From the NCBI RefSeq assembly GCF_000165425.1, contig NW_001799544.1:357210-421209 (forward strand): 64,000 nt of DNA. Reading direction: 5' to 3'. The stretch comes from Paramecium tetraurelia. Its lineage: Eukaryota > Ciliophora > Oligohymenophorea > Peniculida > Parameciidae. This document shows, piece after piece, positions 1 to 11,976 of the stretch (position 1 is its first letter; every line of letters starts with the position of its first letter). The position numbers were made by a program, and so were the translations under genes. The notes beneath the pieces are model-generated. The model made no database searches and was not told where the DNA came from. It saw only the letters and a program-made list of their open reading frames with translations.

Positions 1-2944
1 TCTTGTGATCAGAATTTACAACGGAAAATCCTCCTTTGGATCAAAGTTTGCTATATGACATTCTCTAAACAGGTCTCTCCAAAAGGACGGCTTTTTCTGA
101 AATGCTTCAATAACTAGAGCTTCAATAATCCAAATGAATTCTTTTGATCTCTCCATGGCTGCTCTGAGTCCTCTAAGAAATTATTGAGCATATTCATTAT
201 TGACATCTTTGAAATATTGAGTCATCTTAATGGTTTAGTTCACATAATCATTTATTTTTATTTGAATGTCTTATGAATTCAACTTCTTAAATGATCCATA
301 TAACCATTGATCTTTTTACTACTCAAAATTACTAGCCAATTCCCATAACTTCTGATATGGTTAAAACTCACTAATTAATAAATCTAATTGAGGGTAGGTG
401 GAATTAGGTAAACCGAACAATCCTTCTCTCTAATGAAATGAATGTGTCATCTCCTTTGCATCATCAAAATATAAATTAAGCTACCTAACAGCAGGTAATT
501 TATGCTTAACCTCCTCATAAGAATGAAACGTTTTAATCTCAGTGAATAATTCTGAAATCTTGTAGATATGTTCTTCAAACTCATACTTCTCAGCTTAAAG
601 TTTCTGCAAGAATTGTTTCTCTTGTTTTTCAATCATATTTTTATTCATTTGCACCAATTCAGTGATATCTTATGGCCAATATTTCAAATAAAAGAAGTCC
701 ACCATTAAATTGAAATCAAAAGGAACATAAAACATGTTTAATACTTCTAACATTTATCCTCTAAACTATAAATGAAATTATATACATCTACAATATCTCT
801 ACTTTCTTTCTTGAAAACTCCATTTTCAACTCTCCTAACAGCAATTTCAATTCCACCAACTTCTCCTCAGTGTTGGGTAATGTTGAGCTCTTTGATTGTA
901 TCTCATCAAACTAAGACTTTATATTTGCTGTATTATGTTTGATCAAATCAATTATTTTCTATTAAAGATATGAATTCATACATTTGTTATTTGGTTGGCT
1001 TGATCTTAAACTTTCTCCTTCAATACAAATTTTAAATCATTTAAATTAACTGAAAATAACCCCAATCTACTTCTAGTATTACACAAATGATCAATTTCCA
1101 AAAGTGCACTTTTAGATTATTGCAATCTTGTCACAATCTATTGCTTATTAATTGATGTTATTGATTTTTCTTTGGGTTCAATTCCTAAAATTTCAGCAAT
1201 TTCCTTTGATTTTAAAGGAATCAAGAATTTCTTAAATTTTTAGAATCTTTCAACTAAATTGTAACATTTTTAATATTCCATTGTTATTATCTGTATAATT
1301 TCTTCTTCTAAATCATGAATTTATTTTTGATCAAATATATCTTTAAGTGTTTCCTTTAATAATAACAAAGTCATCAATTCGCTTCTAATAGTTTAGAATT
1401 TTTGTACAAATATCAACAATGACCTACAAGGTTTTAATAATTATTCTATAATATCGTTTAAAGAGTATTAGATATAAATAATTGGATCATTCTATTTAAT
1501 CATCTGAACATTCGAAAGACGAATGTCCTTCCTTGACATTTTACCACCCTTAGGTATAATAATTTTGACACTCAGTTCAAGAAGGGTGCTTAATTCAATT
1601 TTGATTTCATTCTTATCATCATAAGTATATTGTTTTAAGAATAACTTCAAAATATAGTATTCCTTCTCGATCTACTTCTTTAGAAAGGTTAGATAGATAT
1701 AATTAATTTTTGTGAGTAACTTATCAAGTTGTCCACCTTTGAACTGATCTAACTGTGTGGTTACAAAGCTATGTTCTTTCGACAAACAATCTTATATATT
1801 GGATAGCATAAATAATCTTTAATTTTTGAATTCGTTAAGTTAGAGTGCAATTTGCTAATCAATATGATGATTAAATTCCTCTAATTTTAATGGTAAATGA
1901 ATCAATCTAAAATCATAGGTGTATACTGTATAATCCTCAATTCTTTAAATCATATTTTACACAGCACATATTGCTGACTTTTTGTAGAAGTGTACCAATT
2001 TTTTCAGTTGTTTTCGATTAGAAGTATAAAATTGATACCTGTCTTATGGTATAAATTTATATTTGTTATCAAAATTGCCTACTGCGCATTTCTTCATAGC
2101 TACAATATATTCACTCGAAATTTCATCTAGCAGAGACGTAGTCATAGAAGCGTTAATATATTTCTTGAATAATTTTTATCTCAGGGTTTTAGGGAATTAT
2201 GAAACTTCAGTACTATGCACAGACATAATTTATTATAATTTCTTGTGTTCTATCTTCTTTAGTAATTACCTCTATTAACTTTTATATATTCATTTTGTTA
2301 CTTGGATTGTTAAACTTTCTAATATATTTCTTAGTTTTAATTTACAAATTGCAGAGAGAGTCTATCCACTTTCTTAATTTGACCACCAGGATACTTTTAA
2401 ACTATAAACTTATTTTATTGAATGTCAAGATCCAATATTGCAACATCCTCCCAAAAATATTGACTATCTACTTATAAATCTAAATACTTTGATTTTTAAT
2501 GGAAAAACTGGCATTTCGCCTATGGAGGTTCAATTTCTTTGCAATGCTCTAACCATTCCAAATTACTCTTTTCTTATTGTTGTTCCAAATAAATTATATC
2601 CGTACTCGACCTTCTACTATCAAATTGCTTTTAAGAAGAACGCTAATTTGTCAATATTTTTAATCCATATATATTTTACTCTTCCTTGGAATTTACATAT
2701 TTCTTTTTAGACAATGAACGTTATGATTTCAAAACAAATGATCCATTTATCGGAGAATTAATGCTACATTACTTTAAATCTAGTACCTCTGATCAGATTC
2801 AAATGAGTCAACCAAACTTTTAAACTCCAATTCCTATTCTCTAATTCTCGACAAATCAAATTTCCGAATCTGAACAGGAGCCTTAATAGATAGCCTTTAT
2901 TTTGCCACATTTTTGAGATCAAGTACTCTAATATTTCTACTCAT
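1..2944 (-). CDS. Dynein heavy chain, N-terminal part (3' end off the left edge)
   Basis: About 967 codons of tail and linker are present; the motor lies beyond position 1. The frame opens at ATG 2944 (MSRNIRVLDLKN) and needs two introns, 2764-2786 (23 nt) and 2250-2269 (20 nt), each removing an in-frame TGA or frame change. Readable blocks include WEDVAILDLD and YPGGQIKKVDRLS early on, and LFGLPNSTYPQLDLLISE with KLWELASNF close to the edge. These match the start of the dynein linker (DHC_N2 family). The tail before that block is about 840 residues, short compared with outer-arm or cytoplasmic chains, which suggests a single-headed axonemal inner-arm dynein (inference). The role would be ciliary bending. 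More introns toward the 3' end are possible. The plus strand of 2440-2910 is also open, but only as an antisense shadow. Confidence 0.82.
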
Positions 2945-3298
2945 TTTATAATTAAAATTAATCAATTGCTAAATGATAAAATGTTTAATCAAAATTTTCA
3001 TAAACTCTTTCATAACTTTAACTTAACTACTACTATGAGTCACATAATAGTAACTATGATTATGATTGCTATAACTTTAAGAATATAATATTCAACACAT
3101 TTATTATCCTCTTAATGACTAATTGTTCTCAAAAACAATGAAGTATGGGTTATATTCGAATTTCATTTGAATCAAAACCTTATTGTTAATGCATAATATA
3201 AAATTTATATAAATTTAATAGTAATTAAAAAATGATGTATTATGGTTTGAGAATGTTTAATATAAGATGTTTTGAATTACACAATAATTAATTATTTC
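2945..3298. promoter_or_regulatory. Divergent intergenic region, dynein / M1 aminopeptidase
   Basis: 354 bp of AT-rich DNA separates the two start codons, which point away from each other, so both promoters must lie here. I see no recognisable motif. Confidence 0.35.
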
Positions 3299-5281
3299 AT
3301 GATTTATATACTCCTTTGTGTAGCCTTAGCTATTGGAGCAGAAATAGATGTTAATACATTTAGCAATTACATAGAAGTGAGTCAAGAGCATGTCCATATT
3401 GAATGGCTTCTTGATTTAGATGAGCAATATATAAATGCTACGAGTTAATCAATTTTCAGGGTTAATACTAATAAATTAAAGAAAGTAATGAATTCTCATT
3501 ATGATTAAGATTGACTTGGATATATATCAATTAAGTATAATAGCAGTTTATTTGTCATCTTCAGGAAATGTTTTATAACATGAAATAATAAACAAAGGAG
3601 ATCAATCGCTTTTGTAAGGAGATGTTCTCTCGATTCAATTAGATAGAGTTTATACTAGAGGAGAATACATTAAGTTAAACATAAAATATAATTTGGATTC
3701 AAAAGGAGCAAGAGCATTAGGATTTTTAACTAAAGAATAAACCTATAGTAAAGCAGTTCCATATCTATTTTCGCAATGTGAAGATAATAATTGCAGATCT
3801 ATAATTCCCTTATAAGATACACCAAGCATCAAAGTGTTCTTTACAGCAACTGTTTTGGTGAAAGATCCTCGTATCAATGTATTTATGACAGGGAATAAAT
3901 TGTATAATACGAAATTCAAATTACTCAATAATTATGAAAATTTGTAAGCACTAACACTCTATCAGTTTGAATTGGATATCAAGATTCCAGCATACTTGAT
4001 TGGAATTATAGCAGGTGAAGTGGTTGAAAAATCTACAGGAAATGGCACATATGTGATAGCAGAGCCTCATTTCATTGATGAATATGCTTAAGAGTTGTCT
4101 GATTTGCCAGTATACATGAAGAAAATGTAAGATTACATTGGACCATACATTTGGGGAGATTATAAAATTGTCATTTTGCCAGCCTCATTCCCATTTGGAG
4201 GTATGGAACATCCTTTATTAACCTTCGCAAGTCCAACTATTATAGTAGGTGATAAGAGTGGAGTTGGTACTGCCATTCATGAAATTGCTCATTCTTGGGT
4301 TGGAAATACAGTTACAGGAAGAAATTGGGCAAACTTTTGGATTAATGAAGGATTTTGTGTATTTTTAGAAAGAAAGATCTTATCTAGATTAAATGGATTG
4401 GATTCTGTTAAATTAGATGCAATTAATGGTAATTCTAGTGCATTTACGTCAATGCAAACTTTTGGTTTAGATAACTCATTCTCTAGTATGCATCCAAATA
4501 CTACAAACAGAAATCCTGATGAATCAACTAGTCGTGTTCCATATGAGAAAGGATATTAATTATTAACATATTTGGAAAGTTTAATTAAAGAAGATCCATT
4601 TTAATAATTCTTAAGAGATTACATAGAGAATTTCAAATTTTAGAGTATAGATGAAGATTAACTTTATTAATTTTTATTAAGTTGGGTTAGGAAAAACAAA
4701 TAAGAAGAAGCCTAAAGGATCATTGAAGAAATTTAAAAAATATGGAAAAAGTGGGTTTATACACCAGGTCTAGCACCAATCACAATTGATTTATCAACTC
4801 CATTGTTCACTGATGCAAATAACTTAGCTAAAGCATGGATTGATGGAAAAGGATAGGCTCCAGAAAAGGCAAATGATTTTCAATAATACAAACCAAATCA
4901 AAAGAGTGTGTTCTTCTAATATTTAATTGATAACTATAAAGATGTTGAAACTGCAGTAATGACAAAAATGGATGAAAAATATAAACTCACATTTTATAAG
5001 GATTAGAAGACTGTATATAAATGGTATAGGCTTGTTTTATTAGTGAAATACGATCAGGCGCTTGAAGGAGTTCATGATTTTGTATCTAAAGTAGGAGTAT
5101 CAAGTTACTTAAAAGTATTATATGATTTGTTGGGTTAGAATTATAAGTATATATAATTTTATATAAAAGTAAACAAGCATATGATTGGTTTGATGAGAAT
5201 AAGACCTTTTATCATCCAGTTGTAGTCTAAGCCATTGAAAAAATATTATAAAAATACCCTAAGAAACTTATTGTTGAATGA
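3299..5281 (+). CDS. Secreted M1-family zinc aminopeptidase (leukotriene A4 hydrolase-like)
   Basis: 644 residues after removing introns 3485-3509 (25 nt) and 5147-5169 (23 nt). It starts MIYILLCVALAIGA, a clear signal peptide, so the enzyme probably acts in the secretory pathway, food vacuole or outside. The zinc site HEIAH with the distal Glu in FWINEGF has the HExxH-x18-E spacing of gluzincins, at about positions 4278-4350. The substrate-binding motif reads FGGMEHP, where the usual form is GGMEN, so His replaces Asn. The C-terminal helical domain (LLSWVRKN, WIDGKGQAP, HPVVVQAIEKIL) follows the leukotriene A4 hydrolase plan, and length fits the family (about 610 plus the signal peptide). 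The reaction expected is removal of N-terminal residues from peptides; epoxide hydrolase activity cannot be inferred. Confidence 0.9.
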
Positions 5282-5517
5282 ATAAATTACAAAAGTATTT
5301 AAGATATAATTATTGTTTTCTTAAAAATTATAAATCGTTTTATTTAGATATATCATCATATCATTTTATATTATTTATCTTTCTTTTCTTATAAAGGGAG
5401 AAATAGTAAAACCAGATAATGATGTGGTTCAAATTAACTCATTAAAAAAGTCATAATTTTGATTTATTAATTTTCAAGTTTGATACCAATAATTTGTTAT
5501 TTAAATTTAAATAACAT

Positions 5518-5787
5518 ATGGGTTGTACCATTTAAAAGAAAGTAAGAGAAAAACATGTCAATTCATAATAACAATTAAGTATAGCTACTTAGGAAGTCTA
5601 AAAAAAATAATCTTCGCCTAAAATAGAAAATATGACAATTGAAACTCCCTCTCAGCTTAATCTAAGAGCCCAGAGACTTAAAGATGTGAGACACATTTTA
5701 CTGAATGGATATCCAAATTCTCCCAAAAGTAAAATTAGTAGAAAGGAATCTGGACAAATTTCATAGATTGAATAAAGAAGGATTTGA
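5518..5787 (+). CDS. Small basic protein with N-terminal MGC acylation signal
   Basis: 89 residues in a single exon, from ATG 5518 to TGA 5785-5787. The protein begins MGCTIQKKVREK, the form expected for N-myristoylation at Gly2 and palmitoylation at Cys3, so membrane association is likely (inference). The middle is rich in Gln, Ser and Lys. The C-terminal half, with LRAQRLKDVRHILLNGYPN, could form one amphipathic helix. I recognise no family. Because only TGA is a stop, chance frames of this size are not rare; the acylation signal and the compositional bias support a real gene. Confidence 0.5.
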
Positions 5788-6214
5788 TCGCTTAAATCTT
5801 CATCTTTATTTTTCTATATTTAAAATAAATCATATATTCAGGTCGTTTTTTTTGATTCAGTTCTTTCTTTATTAATTATCCCACGTCTTTTATTTGTGTA
5901 ATAAATAACACAAATATAACATCATTTGAGAATAATAATCAAAATTGATGTCAGTGAGTGTGACTAATAATTAATAAGAACTTTATATTAGAATTAGAAG
6001 ATTAAAAGTATCGATTTACCACAATAAAGTAAAATTTAATTTAATTAATTAGTATAAGTGAATTTTATCCTTTCAATCATAAAAAAAATCTATCCTAAGT
6101 GATATTACGCTTTATATTAATAAATTTGAATAGGCTTTATTTTTGTTCTTATGAATTTTATAAAATTTAAGAAAATACCCTCTTTTTTTTAAATATAAAT
6201 TCATATATTAAATT
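5788..6214. other. Intergenic, no gene seen
   Basis: About 430 bp of A/T runs between two plus-strand genes. I see no frame with protein-like composition and no repeat. It presumably holds the 3' end of the upstream gene and the promoter of the RPA-like gene. Confidence 0.4.
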
Positions 6215-8780
6215 ATGTATAAAGGATATATTGAAAAGAAATTCAAAGAATTTTAGGTTCAACCAATTTATTTGCCTTAAGAATTTCAGAAGAATGGAGG
6301 TGAAGGCAATATTCTAATGGATGTTGATATAGTCAAATAGGTATGTATAATGTTTTTGAATAAAGTTAGAATAATTCATTAAAAAGAATATGAATTAAGG
6401 TAATGAACACAAAATCCAATAATTTATAAGGATGTTTTCAGTTTAATTGCTTTTACCTTTGCATATAGTTGATGAATTATTAAGCAATACAATAGAGGCT
6501 AGCGAATAGTAATTTGAAGAAGAGGCGATTGATTTAATTCAAAGACAATCAATTAATAGAGTTAGAGAATAGACTTAAGTAGAAGAGGTGAGATTTATAA
6601 CTTAACTCTAATTATTGAGTGAATAAAAACCTGAATAAGAATTATTTGTGGAGGAAATTTAAGAAGCTCAATTGATTGTACCTTTAGCAAATTTAAAATA
6701 ATACCCACTAGGCAGAACTTAATTCACCATAAGAGCAAAGCTATTTAATAAACCAATAATAGAAAAAGAATAGTTATAAGTAATTGGAGATTATAGTCTC
6801 TAATTTAGGGATGACAGTGGAATGTGCTCAGTATTCTTTACTAAGAATAGAATAAAGGAGAAATTTTAGTTGTATTATGAGAACCTTTAAGTTTAAACTA
6901 TTTACGATATAAGTGAGATGGAGATACATCAATATAAGTAGACATATGAGATAAAAGTGACATCAACTACATAGTTTAAATAATATGCTAAAGTACCTGT
7001 CTTAGAACAATTATAAAGTGCATTGAGTTATAATTTAAAGAATGGTGAAGAAATTATTGTTGCAGGTATGGTAGCAGAAATAGGTGAATTAAGATAATAG
7101 AATAAAAAAATAATCATATACACTCTGCCAATTGACAGTAACACAGATTACTATAAGATACCATTAATCTTATGGGATCATCATAAATTATTGAGTTTTA
7201 AGGTTGGTGATGTGTATGTTTTCGAAGGTGTTTTATTAAAAGTATACACTGATGTGATTGAGTTAAAATCTTTGAGAACTAGATTTAAGGTTTATACTGA
7301 GGAAGACGAGAAATATCAGGATATTATAAAATTGATAATGGATAAAAAACACAATTGGCTATAACCCAACAATCAAGAAATTCAAATTGAATAGGTAATT
7401 CAATAACCTCTTTTTTTGAGTGATATTCATTCACCTATCAATTATCCTTATTTCAACACAGTAGTAAAAATATTGAAAGATAAACCAGCAATATTTTAGA
7501 TGAAAACTCAAAAATGCATAAAGCAGATAATTGTTACTAGTGATAATAATAATAGTTAAACAATAGAACTAATAGGTGATCGATTATGTCAAAAGATTTA
7601 TATATCTGAATAGGCTCTAATATTTATTAGCAATTTACAATTCATAAATGATAAAATTGTTGCCAGTGAACATAATACTCAGATTAGAGTTTTGCCCGAT
7701 GATGATATTGATTTTGCTGAATAAATTGCATTATTAAAATAACCCTTCTCTAAGCCCTTATCATTATCCTTAAATGAATTAGAATAGGATGTTTAAATTA
7801 ATGTCTAGAAAAAAAACCCCATAAAGATTAAAATTAACCAGAAACTCTCATATTTTGATAATTAAAAATGTGTACTATCTGAAAGTCTTAAGAAAGGAAT
7901 TGATAGAGATGAATTGATGGATGACATTATTCCCTTGTTGGAAGGCAAAATGCATAAAAGTAGATTTAATGTATTAGTGTAGATTGATGAATTGTTTGAA
8001 GTCAGATATTAAAAGGGCAATGTGAAACTCTAAGACCTTAGGATATCAGACGAATCAAATTCAGGAAAAATAACATTATGGAATAATCAAATCAGTGATT
8101 ATAAAATTGGTCAAACAATAAGGATAGACAATATCTTCTATGACCAAAGTAAACAAGAATTTAAAACTTCATTTCACACCAAAGTGTTTACTAATGTTCC
8201 TAATAAAAATCTCCCAAATAAACAAAGGAGACAAATCTAAAAATAATTAGTTATCGAGGGTATTGAATATTAGAATTTTACTTACAATTAAGAAGTTAAA
8301 TTGATTACAGACATTATAAAATTGCAATGCAGTCTATCAGAAGAATTGCCCTATTAATATTGCAGAGCAATGATATCAGAAATATTGATAGCCAGACTAT
8401 CGTAGTAGTGTCCTTAATGCAATTTTACTAAATTAGTACAAAATAACGATGTTTATGAATGTTCTGGATAGAATGGAATTAAACATATTGTTACACTCCC
8501 AAAGATATTTTGTTATCTAAAATGTAAATTAACAGACTTCACTGCGTCTATAGAGGTTGTATTTGGAGATGAGATCTGTTAATAGTATATCCCTTAAAAT
8601 AGCATTAATGAATTATATAAAAATCAAATGACAGTAGTACCATATTTTGATTGTTTGATGTACAAGGAATTTACATTCAAATTGTGGTTATAAAAATAGA
8701 AAGATCAAGATATGAAGAAGATTAAAATAATGAAACTATTTTAAACAAATTACTTAAAAATTATAGATTCATATTTATGA
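6215..8780 (+). CDS. Multi-OB-fold, RPA70-like single-strand DNA-binding protein
   Basis: 846 residues; the only intron is 6341-6365 (25 nt), after which the frame is open to TGA 8778-8780. The sequence reads as successive OB-folds. One contains YSLQFRDDSGMCSVFF. A second contains VAGMVAEIGEL and later LILWDHH and GVLLKVY. A third contains VLVQIDELFEV and KITLWNNQISDYKIGQ. A C-terminal fold carries a Cys-rich loop, CPQC then YECSG then KHI, where RPA70 has its zinc ribbon; only three Cys and a His are left. Order and length fit replication protein A large subunit or a paralogue such as a meiotic or telomeric OB protein. The expected role is ssDNA binding in the nucleus. Assignment rests on OB-fold sequence patterns only. 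Confidence 0.55.
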
Positions 8781-8804
8781 AATCTATAAAATTGTATCAG
8801 ATTA

Positions 8805-9220
8805 TCAATCATCATCATCATTTCTTTTTTTTTTCAGATTTAATTTAACCATAGCTTTACCAACTGCTCCAATCCAAGCTTCCTTCTCTTAATTATTACT
8901 TGCTTGCAGGTAAAAGGTTTAATCAGGAGTATCAATTTTCTTGATGTATAGCGTAATCAATATTTACAAATGTATTCTCCTTATTAGTTTCTTCCTAACA
9001 GCTTTTAATGGTGCTAACAGTTGCCAATTAAATAATTTCTGTAGGATTTGAATATTATTTCTCTGCCTTAAATGAATATAGGGTAGTAGTAGTTAATACA
9101 AACCATCGTCTAGAATAAATAGGGATCATACTTCCTCCATGATTTAAACACTCTTGATTCTTTCTCCAGCCAACCTTCTTTCATTATATTTTTTAGATCT
9201 TCCAACATGGAATTCTACAT
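8805..9220 (-). CDS. Small PH-domain protein
   Basis: 121 residues after two introns, 9110-9131 (22 nt) and 8940-8967 (28 nt). Nearly the whole protein is one pleckstrin-homology domain. It starts with KEGWLEKESRVFKSWRKRWF, followed by VLTTTTLYSFKAEK, and ends with the C-terminal helix EKEAWIGAVGKAM with its invariant Trp. The C-terminus is a basic stretch then NDDDD. Basic residues in the first loop are consistent with phosphoinositide binding at a membrane (family knowledge). It converges on the RPA-like gene with only 24 bp between stop codons and diverges from the p23 gene 175 bp away. Confidence 0.85.
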
Positions 9221-9395
9221 GTTTGATATTATTTTTTATTTTAAATTATCATTTAGAAATTTACAAATAGCATAAAAATGATCACATCTCTGATGAGAGA
9301 TTACCAATACTCATAGTCATAGCAATAAATCTTTGTGAATAGAGTGAAAATAGAGAAATTAATGCAAAAATGTAAAATAAAATAATTAATTTGTG

Positions 9396-10002
9396 ATGTA
9401 AAAGACAATGTATATATATACAAACTAATAAAAGCAATCCAATTGTGAAGTGGGCTTAAAGAAAAGACAACATTTTCTTGACTGTTGAAGTAAGAGACTT
9501 AAAAGATGAGAAAGTTGAATTGACATCAACATCCTTGAAATTTAGTGCAAATGCTGAAGGTGTAAATTATGCATTTGAAATCAATTTCTATGCTGAAGTT
9601 ATTGTTGAAGTATTAAATTACATAGAAGTAAGGAAAGCAAATGGACCAATTATGGTGTTAATGTGAGATTCATTTTAAGTAAAAAAGATTAAGCCGCCTC
9701 ATATTGGACTAGATTGATCAAAGAAGCTCATAAATTATAATATTTATAAGTAGAAGCATCCTTTGAATTATTTATAGGTTGACTGGACCAAATACATTGA
9801 TGAAGATGATGAAGCTGAAGAAGGAGGCAAAGGATTAGAGGATTGGAATGCCAACAACTTCTAAGGATTTGATGGATAGGGTTAACCAGATGAAGATGAT
9901 GAAGAAGAATAAGAATAAGAGGAATAAGAATAAACATAAGAAGAATAATAATAAGAATAAGCAGAACCATAAAAGGGATAAGAGGAAGTATAAAACTAAT
10001 GA
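9396..10002 (+). CDS. p23/Sba1-type HSP90 co-chaperone
   Basis: 176 residues after three introns, 9410-9434 (25 nt), 9610-9632 (23 nt) and 9750-9777 (28 nt). The very short first exon encodes MQKT and joins INPIVKWAQRKDNIFLTVEV, the start of a CS (p23-like) beta-sandwich. The fold continues through LKFSANAEGVNYAFEINFYA and VRFILSKKD to YWTRLIKE and VDWTKYIDEDDE, which is where p23 proteins bind HSP90. The tail is long and made of Glu, Gln and Asp, as in other p23 proteins. The expected role is stabilising the closed ATP state of HSP90 in the cytosol. The start is chosen because it is the only ATG whose splice joins the conserved frame. Confidence 0.88.
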
Positions 10003-10056
10003 GTTTATAATAAAGTAAATATTAATAGTCTTAATTAATTTGATGAATTAACTTAT

Positions 10057-11560
10057 TTGATAAGGGTATTAGCAATACCTTTGGTATTAGCAGATCTTCC
10101 TGTTCATTGCTTAAGACATTAGATTGTGGGCAAATGGAAAATGGAGGTTTCTTATGTTTAATTGAGAGGCATGGGTTCAGTGCCCTGTGGCTATCATGGT
10201 CCTGACACATAGAATTCTTGATATAAAGCTGGTTGGGAGGATTTCCAAGCTTTAAATTCATTTGAATTAACATTGGGAAATGATTATACAGTCACAGACA
10301 AAGACAGAAAATAAATTGGATCATGGACTATGGTATATGATGAAGGATTTGAGGTTGAACATTTTGGTGTTAAATATTTCGCATTTTCTAAATATGAACC
10401 AAAATAGCGTTGATTATAAATCATTATGTTGGAGAAGCTTTGATTGGTTGGTATAATAATTTAAAGACTGGTGAGAAAGGATGTTATAGAGCCTAGAAGG
10501 CTGATGGAAATGTTGATGCAACAGATACTTATAAACTTATTAGTGTTGTTCAACCAGAATTCATTTAAAAAAGTACAATACACGGGGAGATAGAGTTAAA
10601 TTAAAAAAAGACTTTACTAACATAAAGAAGCAGTAGATAAATTGAATAGTATTCCAAAATTATGGAAGGCTAAAGCATATACGATCACTTTTGAAGGTAA
10701 GAGTTTGTTTGTTGGAATTGATAAAATGGCTGGTAGTAGAAGACATTATCAAGGCAAATCTGAAAAGAGAGCTTCGTTTTTTAAATTAAAATCTAGTGAT
10801 GTGTCAGATCTACCAAAAACATATACTTTAGAAAGATGTCTAGATGCTCTCAGATAATATAAGCAATGTGGATCATGTTATGCCATTTCAACTATGGAAA
10901 TGTTATCAGCTAGATTGAAAATGAAAGTAGAGAAAGTCATACTATCACCTCAATATTCAGTGGATTGCAATTACCATAATTAAGGATGCGATGGTGGATA
11001 TCCATTCTTGGTTGAAAAACTCGCATTTGAATAATATTTAGTTACAGAAGAACAATATCCATACAAGGGTGATGCGGGAATTTGGAAAAAGATTGATTTC
11101 TCTTAATCCTCTAAAGTGTATGGAGCTAAGAATTATAAGTATATAGGAGGTGGATATTGGTTGAGTAATGAAAGAGATATCATGTTGGAATTGTTTAAGG
11201 ATGGTTCTGTTATTAAGAATTTGAACCAGGATAAGACTTTATGAATTATTAAAGTGGTATCTATCATTCAGTTTCTTAGCATGAATGATCTGGTTGTGTA
11301 TAATATAGGAGAAAGTCGATCATTCTGTTTTGTGTTATGGTTGGGGAGAAGAGAATGGAGTGAAGTTTTGTTTACTTTAGAATAGTTGGGGAGAATAAGG
11401 CAATTTTAGTTAATTAATAAATTGAGTAATAAATAGAATGAAGAGAGGTGCTTAAGAATCTGCCATTGAGAGAATGGCTTAAGCTGCAGATCCAGTGATT
11501 TATTCTAAATCTTCAGGAGAGTTTATCGAAATAAGCTAGTCTAATTTAAGAAAGTAATGA
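10057..11560 (+). pseudogene. Decayed cathepsin C (dipeptidyl-peptidase I) gene
   Basis: The residues of cathepsin C are all here in order, but scattered over frames. The signal peptide survives as IRVLAIPLVLA, with TTG at 10057 where ATG is expected. Next is the exclusion domain (LADLPVHC, MVYDEGFEVEHFGVKYFAF), the propeptide, then the papain domain with the catalytic Cys in QCGSCYA near 10866, GCDGGYPF, HSVLCYGWGEENG and QNSWG. An in-frame TGA lies at 10219-10221. The frame changes near 10405, 10575, 11220, 11300 and 11410, and none of these has GT...AG ends of plausible intron size around it. One indel could be an assembly error; this many plus a lost start codon means decay. The original product would have been a lysosomal exopeptidase. 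Confidence 0.8.
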
Positions 11561-11583
11561 CCAAATATATTTAATAAATCAAA

Positions 11584-11976
11584 TCATTTGTTTTTTTATT
11601 TTTTAAGGATTGAAAAGAGAATGATTTCATCTCCTTCGTTTTCAGCTTTATATTTTATATCCAATCTTGGATTAATTTTTGATTGATCAATCCCATTGGT
11701 GCAATTCGATAACGTGTCTTTTATTTACACTACTTCTTCGCTTGGATCAAAAACGCACACTGTTATGAAATTATCAAACTATATTCCATATCCAGTTCCT
11801 TATTTAATTTGGCGTCCCTTTGCATCAAATCGATCTTCCCTTATTGCTTTGTATTTGATTTTCTTTTTTTCAATTATTATTGTATCAAAATCCTCGGGTT
11901 CCTCAGGTATGTCTTCTGTGTCATCCACCTGGGCTCTACTTAGTATTAATTTTGGTCCCAAAGCAGAATTTCGCAT
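11584..11976 (-). CDS. Conserved-looking hypothetical protein, 130 aa
   Basis: Single exon from ATG 11976 (MRNSALGPKLILSRAQVDD) to TGA at 11584-11586, with many Gln codons read from TAA/TAG. An acidic stretch, DDTEDIPEEPEDFD, is followed by a basic one, KKKIKYKAIREDRFDAKGRQ. The C-terminal half is mixed and ends in lysines. No signal peptide, membrane segment or known motif is visible. Its stop lies 23 bp from the end of the convergent cathepsin C pseudogene. The balanced charged composition, unlike the surrounding A/T noise, supports a real gene. I recognise no family. Confidence 0.55.

Noticed and set aside
2438-2910. Plus-strand open frame (YGGSISLQCSNHSKLLFSYCC and following)
   Set aside because: It is the antisense of the dynein exon. 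The minus frame carries conserved dynein blocks and starts at a good ATG; the plus frame stays open only because TGA is the sole stop.
8811-8820. ATC microsatellite at the end of the PH gene
   Set aside because: It is just the four Asp codons of the C-terminus before TGA; too short to be a repeat of interest.
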